Shown in pieces: positions 7,996 through 16,752 of a DNA stretch of 35,688 bases. The DNA comes from CAZJAT01 sp964544145 (GTDB taxonomy: Bacteria > Hydrothermota > 32-111). Each line of letters opens with the position of its first letter. Position 1 is the stretch's first letter. Below the pieces are notes generated by a model that was given only the letters and a program-made list of their open reading frames with translations, was not told where the DNA came from and did no database searches. The stretch covers positions 1 through 35,688 of the forward strand of contig CAZJAT010000017.1 of NCBI GenBank assembly GCA_964544145.1. Direction: 5' to 3'. The translations under genes were made by a program, and so were the position numbers.

Positions 7996-8537
7996 AAACC
8001 TAAATTCTCCGATATACTCTGCATTGCACTTAAACACAATTCAATGAATTCATTTAATGATAATCCTGTTTCTTCTATTGACCTGATTTGTTCCCTGTCA
8101 GCGCCTGCGGCAAATCTCCTTTCATTAAAACGCCTCAATATGAATTCACTGTCAACAGCATTGATCTTCTTATCAGGATGCATGAGTACTGCCGCCACAA
8201 TAAGACCGGTAAGAGGGTCAACAGCATAAAGAGCTTTTTCGAAAAGGGTTTCCCTTTCCTTATGACCCGGATGTGCAAGAATTGCATTAAGGATATCCTC
8301 CGAGATATTATACTCTTTAAGCATTTCCAGAGTTAAATATCCATGTCTTTCAAAATTTTCATATGTCTTATCATAATCCAAATCATGTAATAATCCTGCT
8401 AATCCCCATTTTTCCTTATCTTCACTGAAGTGTTCTGCCATTGTTTTCATGCATACTTCACATGCCAGCATGTGTTTTATTAAATTCTTGTTTTTCACAT
8501 TTGATTTTACCAGATTTAATGCTTCTTCCCTATTCAT
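7992..8537 (-). CDS. HD (HDIG) domain hydrolase
   Basis: A 181-residue single-domain HD protein, probably a metal-dependent phosphohydrolase. The HD signature is LLHDLDYD (His51, Asp52), with further candidate ligands His22, His65, His89 (LAHPGH) and Asp107 (AVDPLTG). This arrangement matches the stand-alone HDIG-type proteins whose substrates are mostly unknown. Start and stop are both locked into four-base overlaps with neighbours (rhomboid gene before, dehydrogenase after), so it is tightly co-expressed with them. Confidence 0.88.
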   Translation of the reverse strand: MNREEALNLVKSNVKNKNLIKHMLACEVCMKTMAEHFSEDKEKWGLAGLLHDLDYDKTYENFERHGYLTLEMLKEYNISEDILNAILAHPGHKERETLFEKALYAVDPLTGLIVAAVLMHPDKKINAVDSEFILRRFNERRFAAGADREQIRSIEETGLSLNEFIELCLSAMQSISENLGL

Positions 8538-9931
8538 TTAATCTCCTTTTTAATTTCACTGACTATTATCTGTACATCCGCATCTCCCGAATTCAAATAT
8601 TCATCTACATATCTGTCAAATTCCTGAATGTCAATGTCATTCTTATACAGATATAATAATGTTTTAGCCCCTATTATTGTATATTTCTCAGTTTCCACAA
8701 TTTTTCCGAATAACATTCTGGCATCATCATACAGGGATATACGCATAAAACACTCTGCAATGTTAAATAAAGTGGATGCATTGAGAACATCAAGGTATTC
8801 ATGTTCATTTATATCTCTGAACAGATTTAATATGCGGCTGCTGTCAGAGTCATCCATACATTTTCTCACATATAAATCTGCAATAACAGCTGCTCTTGAG
8901 GGTTTGTCTGCTTCAATTAATGAGTGAAAAAGAGGAAAAAATGTATTATCATTATAACGCTCAAGGAAGTGTTGTTCAAGTTTACTTGAAGCATTGATAT
9001 AATCCTTTTTATAATATAGATCAATCCCTTCCTGTTCATCCAGCGAGTAACCCATCAGATTCGTCGCCTCTTCAATCTTAGGCGCAATATATTTCTCCTC
9101 AATCTTCAAAAAATTCATAGCAATTGCGGTAATTAAACCAAAAATAAATCCTCCAATATGAGCCATAAAAGCAACACCTGAACCGCCATCACCCATTGCA
9201 TTGAATATCTGCTGAAGAAACCATACCGGGAGCACTACGCCTGCAGCTATTCTAAATGTCCCAAATAGAGGTTTGAAAGGTGCAAAGAAATACAGGAATT
9301 TAATCTTTGTTTTAAAATGTCTAACCATGAACACACCCATAACACCTGATATTGCACCGGAAGCACCGATTAATGGCATAGTGTCAGTTGTTGATAATAT
9401 AAAAATTGCAGAAGAAACAATACCGCTTAAAAGGTAGAAAACAAGAAAATTGATTCTTCCATAAGTATCTTCAACATTCGCTCCAAGAAGGAGCAGAAAC
9501 CACAGATTACCTATTAGATGGAAAAAATCTGCATGAGTAAACATAGATGTCATAAAATTAATAAATCCCTTATTTGTTCTTGAAACACCCAGTTTGCTGA
9601 AGATATGCATGCTTTGTGTATTCTCATAATATTGCAGTTTATTGTTGATTGATTCGAAGTAATAACTGGTGCTGTCAATATCCGGATTTTCAAGTCTATC
9701 TATAAAATATTGGGGATTTGAATTTAATTCTGAAAATGAATATCCCTCTTCATCCATAAGATATGTCAGCATTGCATCAGTATATTCATAATAAGCTGCT
9801 GCAATTCTTTCATTATCTTCATTTACCTTTTCCCTGACAATATAGAATGATATCACATTAATTAAAATAATTATTATCATAATATATGGAACTCTCTTTA
9901 AATTACCCGAATTGCCAATCGGTATAATCAC
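8534..9931 (-). CDS. Rhomboid intramembrane serine protease with C-terminal TPR-like region
   Basis: The membrane part (about residues 12-275) contains the rhomboid signatures: HLIGN with His138 and Asn142, catalytic Ser191 in GASGAISG, and His258 in FMAHIGGFIFG, so the Ser-His dyad is intact. An extra loop of about 85 residues separates the first helix from the rhomboid core. Residues about 300-465 are soluble and built of TPR-like helical pairs. The start is GTG, sharing GTGA with the stop of the upstream TPR lipoprotein. It likely cleaves membrane proteins; the TPR tail may hold a partner, perhaps the co-encoded lipoprotein. Confidence 0.93.
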   Translation of the reverse strand: MIIPIGNSGNLKRVPYIMIIIILINVISFYIVREKVNEDNERIAAAYYEYTDAMLTYLMDEEGYSFSELNSNPQYFIDRLENPDIDSTSYYFESINNKLQYYENTQSMHIFSKLGVSRTNKGFINFMTSMFTHADFFHLIGNLWFLLLLGANVEDTYGRINFLVFYLLSGIVSSAIFILSTTDTMPLIGASGAISGVMGVFMVRHFKTKIKFLYFFAPFKPLFGTFRIAAGVVLPVWFLQQIFNAMGDGGSGVAFMAHIGGFIFGLITAIAMNFLKIEEKYIAPKIEEATNLMGYSLDEQEGIDLYYKKDYINASSKLEQHFLERYNDNTFFPLFHSLIEADKPSRAAVIADLYVRKCMDDSDSSRILNLFRDINEHEYLDVLNASTLFNIAECFMRISLYDDARMLFGKIVETEKYTIIGAKTLLYLYKNDIDIQEFDRYVDEYLNSGDADVQIIVSEIKKEIK

Positions 9932-10725
9932 ATTTGTTCCTTTTCCATGAATTCATTCTTTTTTCTTTCAAATATTTTAGCATACATATATGATGAATCT
10001 ACTATCTGTGCATCATTATATATATTTATTACATAATCATAAGCTGCTATGCCTAGTGAATCACATGCAATAGCTTTTTTAAACATCCTTAGTGAATACA
10101 TCAGATTATCAGTATTATAATAAAGAATACCCAGATTCAGATATGCCTCATAATACGTACTATCTATCTGTATTGCTTTCAAATAGGCTTTCTGGGCATT
10201 TGCAGGATTATTCCCATAATACTCTATATTCCCCTTTATGAGAAACGTCTCCGCATCCAAACTGTCTAAGCTTATTGCCCTTTTTATATAAATGCCCGCA
10301 GAATCAATCTCATCTATGAGGGCATAGGTTTTTGCCAGCATTTTATTGTTACGTTTATTGCCCCCATATATGCTGTCTGATTTTATTAAGTATATAAATG
10401 CTCCTTCCAAATCCTTTTGTTCTATTAGATTCCCCGCTCTGTTTGTCAATATAACAGACGCCAATTCTGCAATCTCTGTACAGGATATATAATGCTCAAT
10501 AAATAAATTCAGTATTCTCTCAGCACTCACAAAATCATTCATATCATTATTATATATTTTCATCAATTGTATCATATCTTTCTTTGAAGGATTCTCCGCT
10601 ATCTGTTTTTCATATATTAAAACTGCTTTTTTGAAATTTCCCTTCTCAACATAGTATTCTGCTGTGTGAGAGCAAGATATAAATAGAATAAATACAATTA
10701 TCATTATAAATTTAAACGAGTTCAT
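9928..10725 (-). CDS. TPR-repeat lipoprotein
   Basis: 265 residues. The N-terminus is a short positively charged hydrophobic segment ending in LFISCSHTAE, so Cys18 is a plausible lipid attachment site even though the -3 to -1 residues are not ideal. The rest is tetratricopeptide repeats, clearest at AYLNLGILYYNTDNL and ETFLIKGNIEYYGN. The ATG at 10725 is chosen over a TTG one codon earlier because GAGAGG lies at good distance. It overlaps the preceding gene by 14 bases and shares GTGA with the rhomboid gene. It is probably a periplasmic-facing assembly or scaffold factor. Confidence 0.85.
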   Translation of the reverse strand: MNSFKFIMIIVFILFISCSHTAEYYVEKGNFKKAVLIYEKQIAENPSKKDMIQLMKIYNNDMNDFVSAERILNLFIEHYISCTEIAELASVILTNRAGNLIEQKDLEGAFIYLIKSDSIYGGNKRNNKMLAKTYALIDEIDSAGIYIKRAISLDSLDAETFLIKGNIEYYGNNPANAQKAYLKAIQIDSTYYEAYLNLGILYYNTDNLMYSLRMFKKAIACDSLGIAAYDYVINIYNDAQIVDSSYMYAKIFERKKNEFMEKEQM

Positions 10726-11749
10726 CAAAACCTCTCTTCTTGACCAGGACTATACACTCATGTCTTATACCGTATTTACCCGGAATAAATAATGATGAGC
10801 TTAATTTAACAAGAGATCCGGCATATAATCTGGTATTATCCTTTATTGAATTTAATTCTTCAAAGAATGATGTGCCCGGAAGTTTGACTGTATAATCAGA
10901 AAAATACTTATTCAAATGATGATGCTTAATAAAATCACGATATGCTCTGTCAATATCGCTAATGACAGCCCCTTCCCTGATTACTGATTTCATTACCTCA
11001 AGTCCGTCATTTACAATTCCCATGTGTTTAATTTTCGTTTTTGATGCTTTTCCGTAAATGAATGTCTTTGAAACAGATAATCCTGCTCCCTCTTTCATAA
11101 CACCGAAATCAATCAAAACCATATCACCGTTTTTCAATAATGTGCCATTCAGGGTAGGATAAACGGTCTTTGCATTAAAACCTGTCAGTGTAGGTACATA
11201 TCTTCTCTGAGCCCCTGCATTATAGAGATTTATGTCAATTACATTTCTCAGTTCAACATCACTCATACCCTGCACCATCAAGTCTTCAATATTACTCAAC
11301 ACCTTTTTAATCATTAGAGCACACATACGGTATAACTTAATATCCTGAGCTGATTTAACAATACCCAATGTCTTTAAAGGAGAGATAAATCCAAATGTTT
11401 CAATATCCTTAAAATATCTTTTTAATACAGCATTGACAAGGCCGATTTTTTTGATTTTATGTTTATGCAATATATTTCTTATTTCATTAATAAATGTTTT
11501 ATTATTGATGAGATATTTCTCATAATCAGCTTTAAGGATAATCATATTATCTGTATTGGCAGCATATGGAATAAAAAGGGATTCACATATCAAGTAAATT
11601 TTATTCTTCCCTATAAGCAGATTCATATCATATTCATTTGCATTAAATGATAAATCAAATTCAATTAATTGCAGTACATCAAATGATGAATCAATCAGTA
11701 TCATTTCATCTTGTTTAAGTATTTTCTGCACCGTTTTAATTTTCTTCAT
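10712..11749 (-). CDS. M24 (Xaa-Pro aminopeptidase-like) family protein with degenerate metal site
   Basis: 345 residues with the two-domain layout of prolidase/aminopeptidase P: a creatinase-like N-terminal half and a pita-bread C-terminal half. Recognisable remnants are VKSAQDIKLYRMC (usual KSxxEIxxLRxA) at about 132-143, LKNGDMVLIDFGV at about 205-216 and GIRHECIVLV at 327-336. Of the five metal ligands (Asp, Asp, His, Glu, Glu) only Asp214 and Glu331 remain; the second Asp is Ser225, the HGxG histidine region reads PGTSFFEEL, and the first Glu is in KLSSS. It is therefore probably not a metallopeptidase. The ATG at 11749 has AGAGG upstream; a TTG at 11758 sits too close to that site. Confidence 0.82.
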   Translation of the reverse strand: MKKIKTVQKILKQDEMILIDSSFDVLQLIEFDLSFNANEYDMNLLIGKNKIYLICESLFIPYAANTDNMIILKADYEKYLINNKTFINEIRNILHKHKIKKIGLVNAVLKRYFKDIETFGFISPLKTLGIVKSAQDIKLYRMCALMIKKVLSNIEDLMVQGMSDVELRNVIDINLYNAGAQRRYVPTLTGFNAKTVYPTLNGTLLKNGDMVLIDFGVMKEGAGLSVSKTFIYGKASKTKIKHMGIVNDGLEVMKSVIREGAVISDIDRAYRDFIKHHHLNKYFSDYTVKLPGTSFFEELNSIKDNTRLYAGSLVKLSSSLFIPGKYGIRHECIVLVKKRGFDELV

Positions 11750-12785
11750 ATAATTCAACCTCTTTTACAAGTTTATCCATTACTTCTTCCTTTGTTCCGC
11801 TGAAAATTATTTTCCCCTGTTTAAACAATATACAATTAACTGGTGTTCCCGTAATACCCAAATCAGCTTCTCTTGCTTCTCCGGGTCCATTTACCACACA
11901 ACCCATAACAGCAATTGTAATATTCTTTTTTGAATGTTCAAGTATTTTTTCGACCTCTTCCTGTATCTGTATTACATCAAATGTAGTCCTTGAGCAGGTG
12001 GGACAAGCAATAACATCAGGTGCGCCATTGTACAGATGAAGGGATTTAAGAATTATTTTCGCAACCTTTATCTCTTCAATGGGATCTGCTGATAATGAGA
12101 CCCTTATTGTATCACCTACATGATTAAGTAATAAGGAAGATATGCCTGCTGCATTCTTGATTGACCCCCTCATCATGCCTCCGGCTTCAGTAACACCCAG
12201 ATGTATAGGGAAATCACATTTTTCGGCAAGTTTAAGATTGGATTCATACATAAATTTGACATCAGAGGATTTGATTGATACAACAATATCTTCAAAATCA
12301 TTTTCTCTGAAAAATTCAATGCTATTTAAAGCTGACTCAACTAAAGCATCGGGTACAGGATGATGATATTTTTTCAGCATATCACTCTCAAGAGAACCGG
12401 AATTAACACCAATTCTGATTGGTGTTGATGCACTTTTTGCGACATGAATTATCTGTTTCAGATTTCTCTTCTTAATATTACCGGGATTTATTCTAATCTT
12501 CGCTGCTCCTATCTCAATTGCTTCAATTGCAAGTTTATAATCAAAGTGTATGTCAGCTATCACAGGCATTGAACTGTGTTTAACAATATATGAAAAATCC
12601 CTCTTAAATTCTGATGATGGATATGCAATGCGTATTAATTGGCATCCTGCTTCTTTCAATATATCAATATGTTCCAGAATCTTACCGCTGTCATCTAAAT
12701 GTTTGTTAACCATTGATTGAATGATAACAGGATTCGGACCTCCTATTGCTATATTGCCGGCATATACTGTTCGTTTCGAATTCAA
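11736..12785 (-). CDS. ispG: 4-hydroxy-3-methylbut-2-enyl diphosphate synthase (IspG/GcpE)
   Basis: Iron-sulfur enzyme of the MEP isoprenoid pathway that reduces methylerythritol cyclodiphosphate to HMBPP. At 349 residues it is the short bacterial form lacking the plant insert. The 4Fe-4S ligands Cys261, Cys264 (CPTCSRT) and Cys296 (MGCVVNGPGEA) and the fourth ligand Glu303 are present. The N-terminus has the usual IGG..PVIIQSM. The start is TTG, sharing TTGA with the murA stop, with GGAGA eight bases upstream; no ATG fits. Its presence shows that the cell makes isoprenoids by the MEP route. Confidence 0.96.
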   Translation of the reverse strand: MNSKRTVYAGNIAIGGPNPVIIQSMVNKHLDDSGKILEHIDILKEAGCQLIRIAYPSSEFKRDFSYIVKHSSMPVIADIHFDYKLAIEAIEIGAAKIRINPGNIKKRNLKQIIHVAKSASTPIRIGVNSGSLESDMLKKYHHPVPDALVESALNSIEFFRENDFEDIVVSIKSSDVKFMYESNLKLAEKCDFPIHLGVTEAGGMMRGSIKNAAGISSLLLNHVGDTIRVSLSADPIEEIKVAKIILKSLHLYNGAPDVIACPTCSRTTFDVIQIQEEVEKILEHSKKNITIAVMGCVVNGPGEAREADLGITGTPVNCILFKQGKIIFSGTKEEVMDKLVKEVELYEEN

Positions 12786-14044
12786 TGCTTATATCTCCTT
12801 ATATTTGCGCCTATTTTACGTAATTTTCTTTCTATATGTTCATATCCCCTGTCAATATGATATATCCGCTTTATTTCAGTTTCACCCTGAGCAACCAGTC
12901 CGGCAATAACCAATGCAGCTGATGCTCTCAAATCTGAAGCCATAACCGGGGCTCCTGATAGATGTTTTACACCTCTTATTACAGCCGTATTATCTCTAAG
13001 TTCAATCTGGGCACCCATTCTTTTAAGTTCGGGAACATGCATAAAACGCTGAACAAAAACATTTTCCGTAATAGCTGAGATGCCGTCTGCAATTGTAATC
13101 AAAGACATAAACTGAGCCTGCATATCTGTCGGAAAATCCGGATAAGGAATTATGTCAATATCTGTGCTTTTCTTATGTTTTGCTCCCTTAATTAAAACCG
13201 TATTCCCTTCAACAATAACCTTATCACCAATGTCTCTGAATTTCTTTATTACTGCTTCATAATGTTCAGGATTAGTGTTTTCAAGTAGTAATTCTCCCCC
13301 TGTAATTGAAGCAGCTGTTAACAGTGTGGCCGATTCAATCCTATCGGAAATAATTTTGTGTTCAACAGGATAAAGATGTTCAACACCATTAATCTCCAAG
13401 GTAGGTGTATTGATACCCTTGATATCAGCTCCCATCTTATTAAGAAAACCCGCCATTTCAGAAACCTCAGGTTCCAATGCAGCCCCATTGATTATTGTCT
13501 TACCTTCTGCCATCACAGCAGCCATAAGAACATTAATTGTTGCACCCATAGATGTCCCGTGTTTGCCTGTAAGGAATATATCATTGCCTTTCAGTTTTTT
13601 GCTTCTGACATGAACATATCCATGTTTCAGCTTCACATTGCATCCCAATGATTCAAATCCCTTAATATGAAGATCAATGGGTCTTTCTCCAATGGCGCAT
13701 CCTCCCGGAAGGGACAGAACTGCCTGATTCTGTCTACCTGTCAATGCGCCCAAAACATAATATGATGCTCTCATTTTACGCACAAGATCATAGGGAGCAG
13801 TATGGCCGATTTTATCCGGAACAGATATTTTCATTGTGTTTCTATTGAAGGTAACATCAGCGCCAAGATATGCTAAAACACTCATCATATATCTGACATC
13901 AGCAACATCCGGGCAATTGTGAAGAATTGTTGTACCTCTTGTCATCAATGCAGAAGCCATAATGGGAAGAGATGCATTTTTAGAACCGCTTGCATGCAGG
14001 TTTCCCTTCAGTATTTTCTGTCCCTTTATAATAAATCTATCCAT
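12782..14044 (-). CDS. murA: UDP-N-acetylglucosamine 1-carboxyvinyltransferase (MurA)
   Basis: First committed step of peptidoglycan synthesis: transfer of enolpyruvate to UDP-GlcNAc in the cytoplasm. The 420-residue length is standard. Lys22-Asn23 in GSKNASLP and the reactive Cys116 in LPGGCAIGERP are both present, so fosfomycin would be expected to bind this residue. The ATG has AAGGAGAG immediately upstream and overlaps the barrel-like protein gene by 19 bases. The downstream stop overlaps the ispG start. A second MurA copy elsewhere cannot be excluded. Confidence 0.97.
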   Translation of the reverse strand: MDRFIIKGQKILKGNLHASGSKNASLPIMASALMTRGTTILHNCPDVADVRYMMSVLAYLGADVTFNRNTMKISVPDKIGHTAPYDLVRKMRASYYVLGALTGRQNQAVLSLPGGCAIGERPIDLHIKGFESLGCNVKLKHGYVHVRSKKLKGNDIFLTGKHGTSMGATINVLMAAVMAEGKTIINGAALEPEVSEMAGFLNKMGADIKGINTPTLEINGVEHLYPVEHKIISDRIESATLLTAASITGGELLLENTNPEHYEAVIKKFRDIGDKVIVEGNTVLIKGAKHKKSTDIDIIPYPDFPTDMQAQFMSLITIADGISAITENVFVQRFMHVPELKRMGAQIELRDNTAVIRGVKHLSGAPVMASDLRASAALVIAGLVAQGETEIKRIYHIDRGYEHIERKLRKIGANIRRYKH

Positions 14045-15297
14045 TGTCTCTCCTTTAGGAATAAATCCATATCAAATACAAACTGAACATACATTTTATC
14101 ATAGAAGAAAAATATGCCTCCTGACTTAATATCCCTCGGGTCGGTTTCAAAGCCCTTTCTTACAAGGAAAAAAGCATTGTCTGAAAATTTATACTTTACC
14201 GACAGCTGTAATCTGCTTTCAGTCTGCAACAATGAATCCTGCAAATAAAAAGAATTGTATTTATTGTAAATCTCTATCAGCTCAAAATCCCATTTGCTGA
14301 ATGAATATTCAATACCCCCTGTTAACGTAAATGATGAAATATCATACTCATTCACTGAATATGTATCTACAAAACGCCTGTAATACTCAAATGAAAAAGG
14401 TATGCTGATATCATTAAAGGAACATTCAGTATTAAACTCTGCTAATATTCTTCTGTCATCTTCTGAAATATTTTCATCAACACTGAATAATGCATTCTGC
14501 ATACTCATACCGCTTAGAGCAATACCGCTCCTTATTGATACATTATTAAATTCTGTATCATTCATTATTCCTGTTTTCATATAGATAGATGCTGAATCAG
14601 CAGAATATCTGTACACATCTCCGAGCACTCCGTCATATGAGAAATAATCCGCTTTTGACCCTGTCCCTGTTATAAATATTAAATAAAATTCATTGTTTTT
14701 TATAAAACCTGTCGTTATAAGTTGAACATCCACTGGGAAATATGTGGTTGAATTGAAAGGAATATATGGATATGTGTATATTCTCGGAAACGGGTATCTG
14801 TCATTATTATTCTTATGCGCATAATTATTATCAAAATTTCTTAATGTAATCTGTATTTCATTTTTTGTATTATATCCATTAAAGCCCATTGTGATAGAGA
14901 AATCCGCTTCCCTTTTGCTGAACACTGGGTTTGCGATAAAACCGAAATTGATATATTTGTTCAATTCCCATGTAAGACCAAATCCGAAGAACTCATTATT
15001 CATCTCAATTCTTGAGAGGGAAGTTTTAATAAACCTGAAATATGTAGAATTGGATAATGGAATGCTCAGTTTCAGCAGATCACCGGTGGCAAGCCACTCA
15101 ACATTGTAACATCCTCCTGATATAAGAACATAATTACTTGAATTTAAATAATCATAAATATTCTTTTCTTCAAATGAAACACTCTTTTCATCAACAAAGA
15201 ACTCAACATCATCATATTCAGGTGCATTGAAACCCCATATCATTCCGCAAGCAAATAGAAAAACACTACTCAAAATTAAGTTCTTCCGGCTTACCAT
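14026..15297 (-). CDS. Exported protein, probable outer-membrane beta-barrel
   Basis: 423 residues, family not recognised. The N-terminus is a signal peptide (residues about 1-23, ending near GMIWGFNA; an internal FAC could also be a weak lipobox). The rest is rich in aromatic and alternating hydrophobic residues typical of beta strands, with many Tyr/Phe-ended segments such as FFGFGLTWELNKYINFGFI, and it ends with an aromatic strand near MYVQFVFDMDLF followed by a short tail. GGAG lies seven bases before the ATG. It overlaps the PII-like gene by 32 bases. Substrate or partner is unknown. Confidence 0.7.
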   Translation of the reverse strand: MVSRKNLILSSVFLFACGMIWGFNAPEYDDVEFFVDEKSVSFEEKNIYDYLNSSNYVLISGGCYNVEWLATGDLLKLSIPLSNSTYFRFIKTSLSRIEMNNEFFGFGLTWELNKYINFGFIANPVFSKREADFSITMGFNGYNTKNEIQITLRNFDNNYAHKNNNDRYPFPRIYTYPYIPFNSTTYFPVDVQLITTGFIKNNEFYLIFITGTGSKADYFSYDGVLGDVYRYSADSASIYMKTGIMNDTEFNNVSIRSGIALSGMSMQNALFSVDENISEDDRRILAEFNTECSFNDISIPFSFEYYRRFVDTYSVNEYDISSFTLTGGIEYSFSKWDFELIEIYNKYNSFYLQDSLLQTESRLQLSVKYKFSDNAFFLVRKGFETDPRDIKSGGIFFFYDKMYVQFVFDMDLFLKERQWIDLL

Positions 15298-15613
15298 ACA
15301 TAGTCTCCAATTTGATTGTTAAGATTCTAATTACACCGGGCTTATTAATTTCTATTCCAGTGTCTTCCATTATCTTAACCAGATAATCCACTGATTCAGT
15401 GTCTTCTGAAATAGCAAATATCATCTTCGAATAAGGTCTGGTTCCACCCAGCTGATACTTCAATCCTGCAAATATAGGTACCTCAAAGGCAAGCACATTA
15501 CCCATAGATTGACTGTCCACAACAGTAGCGTCTGAAATTCCCACTTCCAGGAATGATTGTAGTATATCGTCCAGGTGTTCCTCTTTATTCAGAATTATTA
15601 CAACAAGATACAT
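15266..15613 (-). CDS. PII-like regulatory protein
   Basis: A 115-residue ferredoxin-fold-like protein with the rhythm of PII/GlnB relatives: MYLVVIILNKEEHLDDILQSF, then GISDATVVDSQSMG and an end of the form 'glu-x-x-x-Gly'. The PII uridylylation Tyr region of true GlnB is not visible and the middle differs, so it is not a classic nitrogen PII. Such small PII-like proteins are often found next to transport proteins, and here the next gene upstream is a cation/proton antiporter, 11 bases away. It may bind a nucleotide and gate the antiporter. GGAGG sits at good distance from the ATG. Confidence 0.68.
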   Translation of the reverse strand: MYLVVIILNKEEHLDDILQSFLEVGISDATVVDSQSMGNVLAFEVPIFAGLKYQLGGTRPYSKMIFAISEDTESVDYLVKIMEDTGIEINKPGVIRILTIKLETMYGKPEELNFE

Positions 15614-15624
15614 TTATCCTCCAA

Positions 15625-16752
15625 TTATATTTTTTTTCTGTAAAGATGATTGAGTACAAAGGGAGTAATGAATGAAGTAATTAAAATCATAATTACAACA
15701 GCATTGAACATATGCTGATCAATCAGTTTACTGCTTAACCCTAATGATGCTATTACAAGCGCAACTTCCCCTCTCGGTATCATACCGAATCCAACTTTAA
15801 GTGATTCATTGAATGTCAGTCCTGTAAAATAAACACCCAGGCCTGATCCCAGTATTTTCCCTGCAATGGAAATAAATAAAAGCATTGCAAGGAATATCAG
15901 ATCTAATTCGTGAAAATTAATTGTCGTCTTCAAGCCTATGACAAAGAAAAATACAGAAACAAACATTGCATCAGTAATAACAGATATTTTCTCAATTACT
16001 CGGCGTCTGAATTTGGTCTTTGCAATAGCAACACCTGCAATATATGCACCAGTAATTGCAGCAATACCTAAGCTATTGGAAAATACTCCCATAAGCATCA
16101 TAAGGACAACTGCCATTCCCAGCACAGCCTCATTCGTCCTTAATCTTCTTGAAACTCTCAGTACAAATGTTGAAATGAATATATAGTAGATCATTACAAA
16201 AACAAAAAAACCTGCTAATTTTAATAATGTGATAATCAGATTTCCTTCATGAAGGAGAAATATCATGGATATTGTCATAAAAACAATTGCAATCACATCA
16301 TCAATTACAGCAGCACCGAGAACAGTGATTCCGCTTCTTGTATTAAGTGCTTTTAACTCTATGAGTGTCATAACAGTAATGGAAACAGATGTTGCTGTTA
16401 AAATAAGCCCTATCATATAAATTGATGAAAATTCATAATGCAGAAACATCAATAAGAATGACATCCCAAAAGGCACAAAAACACCCAAAATAGCACCGAC
16501 TATTGAACTCTTGCCCTGTTCCTTCATATGATCAATATTCGTTTCCAAACCTGCAATGAAGAGCAGAAAGAGGATTCCTATTTCTGCAAGGAAATTAATG
16601 GTTTCTGTCGGTTTAATAATATGAAAAACGGGCCCGCATAGAATACCTGCAAGTATTATACCTATTACAGTAGGTAATTTGATTCTGACAAATATCTCAG
16701 ACACAATCCTTGAAATGATAAGAATAACGGCATAATAGAAAATATCAACCAT
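15625..16752 (-). CDS. Cation/proton antiporter, CPA2 (KefB/NapA-like) membrane domain
   Basis: 375 residues forming about 12 hydrophobic helices, the membrane domain only; no C-terminal TrkA-N/KTN or universal stress domain is present. The ion-binding Asp-Asp pair is visible in AAVIDDVIAIVFM, which is typical of electrogenic CPA2 exchangers, and the helix GMIPRGEVALVIASLGL near the C-terminus is also family-typical. It probably exchanges Na+ or K+ for protons across the inner membrane. The lack of a soluble regulatory domain fits control in trans by the PII-like protein encoded just downstream. It overlaps the radical SAM gene by 8 bases. Confidence 0.92.
   Translation of the reverse strand: MVDIFYYAVILIISRIVSEIFVRIKLPTVIGIILAGILCGPVFHIIKPTETINFLAEIGILFLLFIAGLETNIDHMKEQGKSSIVGAILGVFVPFGMSFLLMFLHYEFSSIYMIGLILTATSVSITVMTLIELKALNTRSGITVLGAAVIDDVIAIVFMTISMIFLLHEGNLIITLLKLAGFFVFVMIYYIFISTFVLRVSRRLRTNEAVLGMAVVLMMLMGVFSNSLGIAAITGAYIAGVAIAKTKFRRRVIEKISVITDAMFVSVFFFVIGLKTTINFHELDLIFLAMLLFISIAGKILGSGLGVYFTGLTFNESLKVGFGMIPRGEVALVIASLGLSSKLIDQHMFNAVVIMILITSFITPFVLNHLYRKKI

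Noticed and set aside
10712..11749. Active Xaa-Pro aminopeptidase
   Set aside because: Three of five metal ligands are missing.
15266..15613. Classic GlnB/GlnK nitrogen PII protein
   Set aside because: The T-loop and tyrosine modification region are not recognisable and no ammonium transporter is adjacent; PII-like is safer.
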